Of a stretch of DNA of 64,000 nucleotides, positions 34,168 through 42,628 are shown piece by piece. The notes under the pieces were generated by a model. That model saw only the letters and a program-made list of their open reading frames with translations. It was not told the DNA's origin and did not search any database. The first letter of the stretch is position 1; each line of letters begins with the position of its first letter. The DNA comes from Lewinellaceae bacterium (GTDB lineage Bacteria; Bacteroidota; Bacteroidia; Chitinophagales; Saprospiraceae), in contig JACJYQ010000004.1 of NCBI GenBank assembly GCA_020636025.1, positions 124,001-188,000 of the forward strand. The letters are read 5' to 3'. Both the position numbers and the translations under genes were made by a program.

Positions 34168-34713
34168 TCAATCCAATTGTACCACCTCAGAGGTATCCTT
34201 GCAGTCTAAGTAAAGTTGATCGATTGGAATTTTTAGCACGGGGTGTTCCAAATCAGGGGCTATTTCAAGCATTGGGGCCAGTACAAATGCTCTTTTGTGA
34301 AGTTCAGGGTGTGGGATTTCAAGACCTTTGTCACGAATAACTCTTTTGCCATAGAATAAAATATCAATATCAATCGTACGGGGACCCCATTTTTCCGTTT
34401 TCACCCGCCCCAGATCACGTTCAATTCTGGCGATCATGCCCAGCAATTCCCTGGGCTGCAAGGTGGTGTTCACCATGATGATCTGGTTGTAAAAAGGATC
34501 CTGTTTGATATTGCCCCAGGCTTCCGTTTCATATAAATGGCTCTTTCTCGCAACTTTGCCTATATTCTTGTCAATCGAATGGTAAGCCAGTCTCAGATTT
34601 TCCTTGCGATCACCCATATTAGATCCAAGACATAGATACACATTGATATATCGCTTCTGAAGGGAGGGAGGAGGTTTCACTTCAGTTTTTTTAACTGGTC
34701 TTTCCTTTTTCAT
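34168..34713 (-). CDS. folK: 2-amino-4-hydroxy-6-hydroxymethyldihydropteridine pyrophosphokinase
   Basis: FolK transfers pyrophosphate from ATP to the pterin in folate synthesis. The core YLCLGSNMGDRKENL, ETEAWGNIKQDPFYNQ and the metal-binding signature WGPRTIDIDILFYG are intact, followed by the HPELHKRAFVLAPM segment. A basic extension of about 18 residues (KKERPVKKTEVKPPP) precedes the domain. I chose the ATG at 34713. A CAAAGGTA block at 34737-34744, the complement of TACCTTTG, could be its -7 element, giving a very short leader. Confidence 0.95.
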   Translation of the reverse strand: MKKERPVKKTEVKPPPSLQKRYINVYLCLGSNMGDRKENLRLAYHSIDKNIGKVARKSHLYETEAWGNIKQDPFYNQIIMVNTTLQPRELLGMIARIERDLGRVKTEKWGPRTIDIDILFYGKRVIRDKGLEIPHPELHKRAFVLAPMLEIAPDLEHPVLKIPIDQLYLDCKDTSEVVQLD

Positions 34714-34724
34714 GCTAGTTGATT

Positions 34725-34752
34725 TTGACAAGTTGGCAAAGGTATATTTTTG
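34725..34752 (+). promoter_or_regulatory. Promoter for the lipoprotein gene, TTG-N17-TATTTTTG
   Basis: TTG at 34725-34727 and TATTTTTG at 34745-34752 are 17 nt apart and fit the phylum's consensus. The ATG follows at 34807. A back-to-back TACCTTTG complement for folK overlaps it, so the two genes probably share this divergent control region. Confidence 0.55.
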
Positions 34753-34806
34753 GCCCTTGATATGCGCATTATTTCAAATTTCAGATAACAACAAATTCCC
34801 TTCGTG

Positions 34807-35211
34807 ATGAAACTACTCTATATACTAACCTTTCTGTTTACACTTTATTCTTGTGGTCAATCCGAATCAACTAAACCCAAACAAGAGGCTACGTTTGAAG
34901 TCAAAGAAGTAAGCGTGCAATTTCCTGAGATTCAATCCATTAAAGACGGACACAAAATATTAACAATCAGGGTTTCGGGTGATCTGAGTAAAGTATCTTC
35001 AGAAACAAAAACCCGGATCAAGGAAGAAAGCACACAGTTCAATGATGCACTTGATCAATATGTTAGCTGTCTGCAAAAACTAAACAGTACTGCATCAAAT
35101 ACATCTGAAAACTTGGTACTTGAAGCGCAAACAGCCCGGGAAAATTACGAGTCTGCAGAACGGAAATTTGTCCAATTGATCGAGCAAGTGAATAAAGAAA
35201 GAAGGCAATAA
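34807..35211 (+). CDS. Small lipoprotein with a coiled-coil-like C-terminus
   Basis: The start at the ATG at 34807 gives a lipoprotein signal with lipobox LYSC (Cys 16), 134 residues in all. The mature part has a Lys/Glu-rich linker, a short beta segment (GHKILTIRVSGDLS) and a long helical stretch from ~70 to the end (EESTQFNDALDQYV through FVQLIEQVNKE). No family is recognised. It is anchored in the inner or outer membrane. It is convergent with the thiolase gene with a 4-nt gap. Confidence 0.65.
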   Translation: MKLLYILTFLFTLYSCGQSESTKPKQEATFEVKEVSVQFPEIQSIKDGHKILTIRVSGDLSKVSSETKTRIKEESTQFNDALDQYVSCLQKLNSTASNTSENLVLEAQTARENYESAERKFVQLIEQVNKERRQ

Positions 35212-35215
35212 TTGA

Positions 35216-36418
35216 TCAGGTACGCTCAATAATCACAGCGTAACCCTGCCCTACCCCAATGCACATGGTTACCAGTGCATAGCGTTTTCCCGTTTTTTGT
35301 AATTCAAGCGCAGCGGTTAATAATATTCTGGAGCCACTCATGCCAAGCGGATGTCCCAAGGCAGTGGCTCCACCGTTCGGATTAATGCGAGGATCATTAT
35401 CAGCAATTCCCCAGGCGCGTGTGCAGGCAAGTGACTGGGCTGCGAATGCTTCATTTAGTTCAATGATATCCATGTCTGCAATTTGCAGCCCAGCTTTCTT
35501 AAGCGCTTTCTCTGTAGCTGCTACCGGCCCAATTCCCATGATTCTCGGTTCAACCCCGGCTACACCCATGGAAACGATCCCTGCCAGAGGTTTAAAACCA
35601 AAGGTTTTAATTCCAGCTTCAGATGCCAGTAATAGTGCTGCGGCGCCATCATTTAAACCCGAAGCATTACCGGCAGTTACGGTTCCATCCTTGCGAAAGG
35701 CCGGACGCAGTTTCGCCAGTCCTTGTGCTGTGCTATCAGGCCTTACAAATTCATCATGCTGAAAAATGATTGGATCAGCTTTCCTTTGAGGAATTTCAAC
35801 AGCGCAGATTTCTTCAGCAAGCCGACCATTTTTTTGAGCAGCGGTAGCTTTTTGCTGTGACCAAAGGGCAAACGCATCCTGATCCTCCCTGTTTATATTG
35901 TATCTGTCGGCAAGATTTTCAGCGGTTTCGCCCATGGCGTCGGTGCCATAAAGCTCCTTCATTTTCGGATTCACAAACCGCCAGCCAAAGGATGTGTCAA
36001 ACATCTGGGAATCTCTGCCAAATGCAGAAGATGCCTTGGAAATAACAAATGGCCCTCGGGTCATATTTTCAACGCCACCGGCAATGAATACATCTCCATC
36101 CCCCGAATGAATGGCCCGCGCGGCATCAATAGAGGCAGAAAGCCCGGAAGCACAAAGTCTGTTTACAGTTTGTGCAGGCACTTCGAAAGGCATTCCTGCC
36201 AGCAATGTGGCCATCCGGGCTACGTTTCGATTGTCTTCACCCGCCTGATTCGCACAACCGATGATTACATCAGCGATCTGCTTTTGATCCAGTTCCGGGT
36301 GCCGTTCCAGAAGATGCTTTAAAACCAAAGCCAGCATATCATCCGGCCTTACGGTTGACAATGTGCCTCCAAAATTTCCAATTGGAGTTCGTATCCCATC
36401 AATTATAAATGCATCCAT
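35216..36418 (-). CDS. paaJ: 3-oxoadipyl-CoA/3-oxo-5,6-dehydrosuberyl-CoA thiolase
   Basis: This 400-residue thiolase performs the two thiolytic steps of phenylacetate degradation. The acyl-binding Cys is in NRLCASGLSA (~90), the His in GGATALGHPLGMSG and the second Cys in CIGVGQGYA. GCANQAGEDNRNVARMA and SFGWRFVNPKMKELYG are typical of the PaaJ/PcaF group rather than AtoB. It is the last gene of the paa run, separated from paaI by a hairpin-forming repeat, so it may be expressed at a different level. Confidence 0.88.
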   Translation of the reverse strand: MDAFIIDGIRTPIGNFGGTLSTVRPDDMLALVLKHLLERHPELDQKQIADVIIGCANQAGEDNRNVARMATLLAGMPFEVPAQTVNRLCASGLSASIDAARAIHSGDGDVFIAGGVENMTRGPFVISKASSAFGRDSQMFDTSFGWRFVNPKMKELYGTDAMGETAENLADRYNINREDQDAFALWSQQKATAAQKNGRLAEEICAVEIPQRKADPIIFQHDEFVRPDSTAQGLAKLRPAFRKDGTVTAGNASGLNDGAAALLLASEAGIKTFGFKPLAGIVSMGVAGVEPRIMGIGPVAATEKALKKAGLQIADMDIIELNEAFAAQSLACTRAWGIADNDPRINPNGGATALGHPLGMSGSRILLTAALELQKTGKRYALVTMCIGVGQGYAVIIERT

Positions 36419-36480
36419 TAATCTTAGTTCTGGTAATTTGGATTGAATTATTATTTTTTTTTAACCATTATCAAATTATC

Positions 36481-36510
36481 GCATTAGCTAATTATCACAT
36501 TAGCTAATGC
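36481..36510. repeat. Hairpin of GCTAAT words between paaI and paaJ
   Basis: Perfect 12-bp arms at 36481-36492 and 36499-36510 enclose a 6-nt loop. The upper arm contains the paaI stop codon (36500-36502). More GATAAT words follow at about 36465-36480. It belongs to the same word family as the elements at 17.56 and 31.6 kb, but lies between co-directional genes, so it would tune rather than end the operon. Confidence 0.65.
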
Positions 36511-36922
36511 CTTCAATCACAGGTCGCGACGTCCTGTAAGCAGTTCCTTTAAACACGGCTACCAATTCTCCTGCCTCATTCAATGTCTTTATTTCATACA
36601 AACTGGTTTTATTTCCCAGATACTGCTCTGTAGCTTCCACATATAAAGCATCACCGACCTTTGCAGACTTTGTAAAGGTGATCGCGACATCGAGTGCCAC
36701 GGCGATCCTTCCATGTGAATTGCAGGCAAAAGCGAATGCCGAATCGCTGGCAGCAAACACAACACCACCATGAATGATATCAAAGCCATTGAGCATTTCC
36801 GGTTTCACTACAAATTTCAATTTGCAGGTTCCTGCTCCGACACTTTCTATTTCCAGCCCCATCCATTTACTGAAAGCATCGCGGGACATCATTCTATCCA
36901 GCACTTTTTCTGCTAAAGTCAT
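36500..36922 (-). CDS. paaI: Phenylacetate-pathway thioesterase PaaI
   Basis: This hotdog-fold thioesterase hydrolyses stalled ring-hydroxylated phenylacetyl-CoA species and so recovers CoA. The signature GFDIIHGGVVFAASDSAFAF holds the catalytic Asp/Asn region, and DVAITFTKSAKVGD follows. The start at the ATG at 36922 gives 140 residues, normal for PaaI, and lies 22 nt after paaD; a longer frame to 37021 would run into paaD. Confidence 0.92.
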   Translation of the reverse strand: MTLAEKVLDRMMSRDAFSKWMGLEIESVGAGTCKLKFVVKPEMLNGFDIIHGGVVFAASDSAFAFACNSHGRIAVALDVAITFTKSAKVGDALYVEATEQYLGNKTSLYEIKTLNEAGELVAVFKGTAYRTSRPVIEGIS

Positions 36923-36944
36923 AAAAAACTGTTTTTGGAAATCG

Positions 36945-37562
36945 TCAGTGGCATTTAAAATAATCAAACGGTTCCCTGCAATCCAAACAACGGTAAAGAG
37001 ATTTGCAGGCAGTTGAACCAAATTCGGAAATCATTTCAGTGTTTTTGGAATTGCATTGAGGGCATGGCACATTACTCACATCAAATAACATTTTTTCAAC
37101 CCGCGCTTTTGCCTGAGGAGGAGCAATGCCATATTCTTTCAATTTTTGTTTACCGGATTCAGTCATCCAGTCTGTTGTCCAGGCCGGTGATAAAATTTCT
37201 TCCACCTGAACGTCCTTAATGCCATTTGCGATCAACTCCAGCTTGATATTTGTTGCGATCATGCTCATGGCAGGACAGCCGGTGTAAGTCGGTGTGATCT
37301 GGATTAGAACGCTGATCTTTTCCGGCGGAGTTTTAGGTGGCGAAGATGTTATACTAGTACTCAGGTCATCTATCTCACTCACAAATTCAGCACCGTCAAG
37401 TTTCAACACAATTTTTCTAACCACTCCAAGGTCAAGGACTGTAAGCACTGGGACTTCCGGGTCAGAAACATTGGAAAGGCATTGCCAGATCTTGGCCATC
37501 AGCTCATCCGGATTAAGCGATTCATTATCTGGCCTTTTTCCTGTGTCTGTTTGTTCTACCAT
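36945..37562 (-). CDS. paaD: Phenylacetyl-CoA epoxidase assembly subunit PaaD
   Basis: PaaD is a MIP18/DUF59-type protein needed for maturation of the PaaABCE epoxidase. SDPEVPVLTVLDLGVVRKI and TPTYTGCPAMSMI are the core. The C-terminal zinc ribbon CPQCNSKN, then CKSLYRCLDCREPFDYFKCH, distinguishes PaaD from SufT. At 205 residues it is longer than usual (~165) because of a Ser/Asp-rich insertion of about 25 residues (near 60-84) within the DUF59 fold. It overlaps paaC by seven nucleotides. Confidence 0.93.
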   Translation of the reverse strand: MVEQTDTGKRPDNESLNPDELMAKIWQCLSNVSDPEVPVLTVLDLGVVRKIVLKLDGAEFVSEIDDLSTSITSSPPKTPPEKISVLIQITPTYTGCPAMSMIATNIKLELIANGIKDVQVEEILSPAWTTDWMTESGKQKLKEYGIAPPQAKARVEKMLFDVSNVPCPQCNSKNTEMISEFGSTACKSLYRCLDCREPFDYFKCH

Positions 37563-38296
37563 GTCGAATCAGGATAGGCTCTTTGCAGGAATTGCATTTC
37601 AGCAAGAATGAATCCCAGATGCTCGCTGTGGCGTCCGGTTTTACCCCCCGAATGCATCCAGCCATCTGCAGGGAGATCTAAGGTAGCTTCCAGTAAAATT
37701 TCTTGTAGCTTTTTCTCTACTTCTTCTTTTATTTCCAAAGGATTTACCCCATATCCCGCCTTAGCTGCTTCAATTTCATAAGCGGCTGGCGTAAGCAATT
37801 CGCCCCGGAACGACCAGAGATCATCGATGGCAGCCTGCATTTTCTGCTTGCTTTCCTCAGTTCCATCGCCGAGCCTGATCGCCCATTCACTGGACCAACG
37901 CAAGTGGTAAGCCACTTCTTTCAGCGATTTTTCTGCAATGGCTGCCAGTTGCTTGTCATGGCTCTCACAAAGTGCCTTTTGATAAAAATAGTTGTAGGAA
38001 TCGTAGAAAAAACTGCGTGCAATGGTTTGGGCAAAGTCACCATTCGGCTGCTCTACCAGCAAAACATTTCTAAAGCCATTTACGTCTCTTAAATAGGCCA
38101 GGTCATCCTCGGTTTTTCCTTGGCCTTCCAATTCCGCGGCATACGCATACAGATTTCTGGCCTGCCCGATCAGGTCGAGTGAGATATTGGTCATGGCCAT
38201 ATCAATTTCAAGTGCGGGCCCATGTCCACACCATTCCGAGAGCCTATGGCCCAAAATCAAGGCGTTGTCAGCCAGATGAAGAAGGTATTCTTGCAT
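37556..38296 (-). CDS. paaC: Phenylacetyl-CoA epoxidase structural subunit PaaC
   Basis: PaaC is the non-catalytic ferritin-like partner that stabilises PaaA. The all-helical 246-residue protein opens YLLHLADNALILGHRLSEWCGHGP and contains MTNISLDLIGQARNLY and SLKEVAYHLRWSSEWAIRLGDGTEESK, family signatures. It overlaps paaD, which indicates coupled translation. Confidence 0.94.
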   Translation of the reverse strand: MQEYLLHLADNALILGHRLSEWCGHGPALEIDMAMTNISLDLIGQARNLYAYAAELEGQGKTEDDLAYLRDVNGFRNVLLVEQPNGDFAQTIARSFFYDSYNYFYQKALCESHDKQLAAIAEKSLKEVAYHLRWSSEWAIRLGDGTEESKQKMQAAIDDLWSFRGELLTPAAYEIEAAKAGYGVNPLEIKEEVEKKLQEILLEATLDLPADGWMHSGGKTGRHSEHLGFILAEMQFLQRAYPDSTW

Positions 38297-38316
38297 AATT
38301 TGTAAAGTGGCACAGA

Positions 38317-38601
38317 TTACATGTGCTTCACATTATCGGGGACCTTGTAGAAAGTCGGATGACGGTAAATTTTATCTTTAGCCGGTTCGAAAAATGGGTC
38401 TGAATCTTCCGGATCAGAAGCTGTAATGGCCTCTGAAGGAACAACCCAGATGGATACCCCCTCTTGCCGCCTTGTGTATACATCTCGGGCATTTTCGAGT
38501 GCCATATCAGCATCAGCCGCATGCAAGGAACCTACATGCTTGTGATTTAAGCCGCCATGTGATCGTATAAACACTTCCCAAAGTGGAAATTCTGAATTCA
38601 T
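38317..38601 (-). CDS. paaB: Phenylacetyl-CoA epoxidase subunit PaaB
   Basis: PaaB is a small subunit linking the PaaAC heterodimers of the epoxidase. FPLWEVFIRSHGGLNHKHVGS and DMALENARDVYTRRQEGVSIWVV are diagnostic. The ATG at 38601 overlaps the paaA stop and gives 94 residues, the usual size. A longer frame to 38655 lies inside paaA. Confidence 0.95.
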   Translation of the reverse strand: MNSEFPLWEVFIRSHGGLNHKHVGSLHAADADMALENARDVYTRRQEGVSIWVVPSEAITASDPEDSDPFFEPAKDKIYRHPTFYKVPDNVKHM

Positions 38602-39536
38602 GATGCTTTCTTTTTTCTTTTTGCAGCATAGGCGGTTGCAGCCTCCCGCACCCATAGACCCTGATCCCAGGCATCTTTTCGGGCGGCCAGTCGCTCCTTG
38701 TTACAAGGACCATTGCCGCGAATTATGTTGTGAAACTCCTCCCAATTGATTTCACCGAAATCGTAATGTCCTCTTTCTTCATTCCATTTGATATCTGGAT
38801 CAGGAATGGTAAGTTCCAGTACTTCAGCTTGTTCAACCATTACATCTACAAATTTTTGTCGAAGGTCATCGTTGGAATAGCGCTTGATTTTCCATTTCAT
38901 GGATTGGGCAGAATGCGGTGAGGCATCGTCGTTTGGACCAAACATCATTAGTGAAGGCCACCACCACCGGTTCAGGGCATCCTGGGCCATTTGTTTCTGT
39001 GCCGGACTGCCGTGAGACAGGGTCATCATAATCTCAAAACCCTGACGCTGGTGAAAACTTTCTTCTTTACACACCCGCACCATGGCTCTGGCGTAAGGTC
39101 CGAAACTACATTTACAAAGCGGCACCTGGTTCATAATCGCCGCCCCATCTACCAACCAGCCAACAGCACCTATGTCTGCCCAGGATAAGGTCGGATAATT
39201 GAAAATGGAGCTGTACTTGGCTTTGCCAGTATGTAGTTCATCGTAAAGTTCATCCCGGCTCACACCTAATGTTTCTGCCGCAGCGTATAGATAAAGTCCA
39301 TGACCGGCTTCATCCTGCACCTTTGCCAGTAAGGCAACTTTTCTGCGCAAACTAGGAGCACGAGTGATCCAGTTCCCCTCAGGTAGCATGCCTACAATTT
39401 CAGAATGAGCATGCTGGGAAATTTGTCTAACCAGCGTTTTTCGGTAAGCATCCGGCATCCAATCCTTCGGCTCAATCTTTTGCTCCGCATCAATACGGGC
39501 CTGAAAACGCTCTTCCAATTCTACTTGATGACTCAT
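38598..39536 (-). CDS. paaA: Phenylacetyl-CoA epoxidase catalytic subunit PaaA
   Basis: PaaA is the di-iron oxygenase that forms 1,2-epoxyphenylacetyl-CoA. In 312 residues it shows the family's helical core with iron ligands in KVQDEAGHGLYLYAAAE (EX2H type) and VCKEESFHQRQGFEIM. It also has ISQHAHSEIVGMLPEGNW and the C-terminal NEERGHYDFGEINWEEF. It lies 6 nt downstream of paaE and overlaps paaB. Confidence 0.96.
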   Translation of the reverse strand: MSHQVELEERFQARIDAEQKIEPKDWMPDAYRKTLVRQISQHAHSEIVGMLPEGNWITRAPSLRRKVALLAKVQDEAGHGLYLYAAAETLGVSRDELYDELHTGKAKYSSIFNYPTLSWADIGAVGWLVDGAAIMNQVPLCKCSFGPYARAMVRVCKEESFHQRQGFEIMMTLSHGSPAQKQMAQDALNRWWWPSLMMFGPNDDASPHSAQSMKWKIKRYSNDDLRQKFVDVMVEQAEVLELTIPDPDIKWNEERGHYDFGEINWEEFHNIIRGNGPCNKERLAARKDAWDQGLWVREAATAYAAKRKKKAS

Positions 39537-39542
39537 AACGTG

Positions 39543-40607
39543 TTATTTCGTATCAAAATCAATTTTTAGGCTTTTTGTTTTGGGGGTAGCCTGGCAAGTC
39601 AGGATAAATCCAGCTTCAACTTCCTCAGGATCAAGAGCATAATTGACCTCCATGTCAACTTCTCCTTCCACGAGTTTGGCACGACAAGTACAACATACGC
39701 CTCCTTTACAGGCAAAAGGCAAATCTGCACCGGCAGCTAAAGCTGCATCCAACACAACTTCCCCTCCGTGAATGGGCACATCAAAACGCAAGCCATCCAA
39801 CCTGATCTCGGCTTGTGCCACAATATTCTCTGAAACCACCGCCGCTTTTTTCTTTTCGCCTACCTTTCCAGTACCAAACAACTCAAAGTGTATATTGGAT
39901 TTTGAAATCCCGTTTTTTTCAAGGCTTTCCCTGACAGAAAGCAACATTTCTTCAGGCCCACAAATGAAATAGTGGTTCCCCTCCAATAAGTCAGGCATTT
40001 TTTTAAATATCAACTGAAGTCTCTCCTGATCAATCCGGCCTCTTTGCCAATCAACGTCCGTTCTGGCGCGACTTAATACATGAAACACCTGAAAACGACC
40101 CAGGTAACGATTTTTCAGGCCTTCAATCTCTTCCAGAAAAATAACAGAAGCGGCATTTTTGTTTCCATATATCAGGGAAATCTGACAATCAGGGTTTGAT
40201 ACCAACAAGGATTTAATGATGGAAATTACAGGTGTAATACCAGAACCTGCAGCAAAAAGCACCACATGGTCCCCAGCCTTAATGTCAAGATTTTCCGGGA
40301 AAAACCTCCCATCCGGAGCGGCTACTTCAAGTAAGTCTCCTTTTTTCAGTTGTTCGTTTGCGAATGTTGAAAAGACGCCGCCTTCCACTTTTTTGACAGC
40401 TATTCGCCAGCCTTCCTCAAGCGGACTACTGCATAGTGAATAAGAGCGTCTTACCTCTTCGCCATTCATTTGCATTCGAACTGTCAAATGTTGCCCTTGT
40501 CTGTATTGAAACTCGCTTTGCAAGTCTTTAGGCACTTCAAAGGCAATGGAAACACATTCTGGAGTCTCCTGCCTGATATCTGAAATATGTAAAGAATAGA
40601 ATTTCAT
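39543..40607 (-). CDS. paaE: Phenylacetyl-CoA epoxidase reductase PaaE
   Basis: PaaE passes electrons from NAD(P)H to PaaA. The protein has a FAD-binding domain (QGQHLTVRMQMNGEEVRRSY), an NAD-binding domain (VVLFAAGSGITPVISIIKS) and a C-terminal plant-type [2Fe-2S] ferredoxin (CKGGVCCTCRAKL and ILTCQA). I chose the ATG at 40607 (354 residues, the family length). An in-frame ATG at 40727 would add a 40-residue leader with no known match. It is the first gene of the paa operon and is divergent from hscA. Confidence 0.93.
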   Translation of the reverse strand: MKFYSLHISDIRQETPECVSIAFEVPKDLQSEFQYRQGQHLTVRMQMNGEEVRRSYSLCSSPLEEGWRIAVKKVEGGVFSTFANEQLKKGDLLEVAAPDGRFFPENLDIKAGDHVVLFAAGSGITPVISIIKSLLVSNPDCQISLIYGNKNAASVIFLEEIEGLKNRYLGRFQVFHVLSRARTDVDWQRGRIDQERLQLIFKKMPDLLEGNHYFICGPEEMLLSVRESLEKNGISKSNIHFELFGTGKVGEKKKAAVVSENIVAQAEIRLDGLRFDVPIHGGEVVLDAALAAGADLPFACKGGVCCTCRAKLVEGEVDMEVNYALDPEEVEAGFILTCQATPKTKSLKIDFDTK

Positions 40608-40781
40608 TTTGCGAGTGCGAAGATCGTTCAAATTGCCGCTAAGTTGGGAACCTGAAACGGACAAGAATGGTGAAATTTCAGATTCCAAACCATTTAAAGC
40701 TTGTACTGTTCTACTTTTGCGCGCCATTTAGAAATACAAGAACACAACTCTCATTAAAGATCCCGGGCAGCGACGACAAGT

Positions 40782-42626
40782 ATGGCTACTTATTCCATTA
40801 ATCTGAAAGACGGAAATATTGATAAACCAACGGAAACAATCGTTGGAATAGATTTGGGTACCACTAATAGTTTGGTGGCTTATATACAGGAGGGAAATCC
40901 TGTTTGCGTAATGGATAAGGAAGGAGACAGTAGCCTGGTACCATCAGTTGTGCATTTTGGTGATAGCCAATCGGTTTTAGTCGGTGACGAAGCCAAGGAA
41001 AAGCTTGTTTCGGACCCAGCCAACACCATTTTTTCTGTAAAAAGACTGATGGGGAAATCCTTCAAAGACATTGCCGGACAAACCAAATATTTCGGGTACC
41101 AAATACTCGATGATGATAAAGATGCATTGGTTAAGATCAAGGTGCAGGAGAAATTTTATACACCAATTGAGTTGAGCTCGCTCATTCTCAAAGAATTGAA
41201 GCGAAAGGTTGAAGGTGAACTAAATACAGTTATTCAAAAGGCGGTCATTACAGTTCCGGCCTATTTCAATGATAACCAAAGACAGGCTACCAGAGATGCC
41301 GGAAAACTTGCCGGGCTCGATGTGCTGCGCATTGTAAATGAGCCAACAGCCGCTGCTCTTGCCTACAATCCACAAGGCGAAGGAGCAACTGCCGTTTATG
41401 ATCTGGGCGGTGGCACCTTTGATATTTCCATACTTGAGATCCGGGATGGCATTTTTGAAGTGCTTTCAACCAATGGCGACACCTATTTAGGAGGTGATGA
41501 TTTTGACCGGGAGATCATTCATTATTGGCTTGAAGCACTTGGGTTAGATCACGATCAGCTTGAAAAAGACAAGGCATTTGGGCAGGAAATACGCCTGGCA
41601 GCTGAAAAGGCCAAAAAAGCGCTTTCGTCGTCTTCTGAATTTGAAACTTCCATTCAGGGTAAAAAGGTGTCCATTTCCAGAGCAAAATTTGAGGAGCTGA
41701 TTACCCCATTTATTGAGAAAACCATTAATTGCTGTAAAAACGCCATAAAAGATGCCGGTTTACAAGTTTCGGACATTGGCAATGTTATACTGGTAGGAGG
41801 AAGTACACGGGTACCCCTGGTCAAGGGAACTGTAAAAAGCTTCTTCAAACAGGATGTACACGACCACATCAATCCTGATGAGGTGGTAGCTATGGGAGCT
41901 GCAATACAGGCGGATATTCTGGCCGGAAATCAACAGGATATTTTATTACTCGATGTGACGCCTCTCTCACTTGGCATTGAAACAGTAGGTGGCTTGATGG
42001 ATGTGATCATTCCACGCAATTCTAAAATACCCATGAAAGCCGGCCGACAGTACACCACGAGTATTGACGGGCAAAAAAATCTGAAAATCAGTGTGTATCA
42101 GGGTGAGCGTGATTTGGTAGAACACAATCGGAAACTCGGTGAGTTTATCCTGAAAGGCATTCCACCAATGCCGGCAGGCTTACCAAAGATTGATATTCAA
42201 TTCATCCTGAATGCAGATGGCATCCTTACCGTTAGAGCCAGAGAACTTCGTTCCGAGCTGGAAACTCAAGTAGAAATAAGACCAACTTATGGCATCAGTG
42301 AAGAAGAGATGGCCCTGATGCTTCTCGATAGTATTCAGCATGCTAAGGAGGATATGGCCTCCCGCGGTTTACTGGAGGCCCGCAATGAAGCCAACAACCT
42401 GATCCTTTCAGGTCAAAAATTTCTAAAACAGAATGAGGGTATTTTGTCGGAAGAGGAAAAGGACACGACTCAAAATCTGTTGAACGAATTGCAGGAGTCA
42501 ACTAAAGGTAATGACAAGGATCTGATCCTTCAAAAAATTGAAGCTCTGAACGATTTTACGTCTCCACTTGCCCACAGGGCTATGGACCACACGATTGCCT
42601 CAGCCATGAAAGGGAAATCCCTGTAA
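40782..42626 (+). CDS. hscA: Hsp70-family chaperone HscA (Fe-S cluster assembly type)
   Basis: The 614-residue Hsp70 has the ATP-binding motifs IDLGTTNSLVAYI (near 23), VPAYFNDNQRQATRDAGKLAGL, YDLGGGTFDISIL and VILVGGSTRVPLV, then a substrate-binding domain. The ~20-residue N-terminal extension, lack of the acidic EEVD-like tail of DnaK and total length fit HscA better than DnaK. No iscS, iscU or hscB lies near. It may support the many Fe-S proteins of the window (Paa, formate dehydrogenase). It ends two nucleotides from convergent metG. Confidence 0.85.
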   Translation: MATYSINLKDGNIDKPTETIVGIDLGTTNSLVAYIQEGNPVCVMDKEGDSSLVPSVVHFGDSQSVLVGDEAKEKLVSDPANTIFSVKRLMGKSFKDIAGQTKYFGYQILDDDKDALVKIKVQEKFYTPIELSSLILKELKRKVEGELNTVIQKAVITVPAYFNDNQRQATRDAGKLAGLDVLRIVNEPTAAALAYNPQGEGATAVYDLGGGTFDISILEIRDGIFEVLSTNGDTYLGGDDFDREIIHYWLEALGLDHDQLEKDKAFGQEIRLAAEKAKKALSSSSEFETSIQGKKVSISRAKFEELITPFIEKTINCCKNAIKDAGLQVSDIGNVILVGGSTRVPLVKGTVKSFFKQDVHDHINPDEVVAMGAAIQADILAGNQQDILLLDVTPLSLGIETVGGLMDVIIPRNSKIPMKAGRQYTTSIDGQKNLKISVYQGERDLVEHNRKLGEFILKGIPPMPAGLPKIDIQFILNADGILTVRARELRSELETQVEIRPTYGISEEEMALMLLDSIQHAKEDMASRGLLEARNEANNLILSGQKFLKQNEGILSEEEKDTTQNLLNELQESTKGNDKDLILQKIEALNDFTSPLAHRAMDHTIASAMKGKSL

Positions 42627-42628
42627 CC

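Noticed and set aside
40608..40727. 40-residue N-terminal extension of PaaE
   Set aside because: Family length and the start of the FAD domain match the inner ATG at 40607. The extra segment has no recognisable features.
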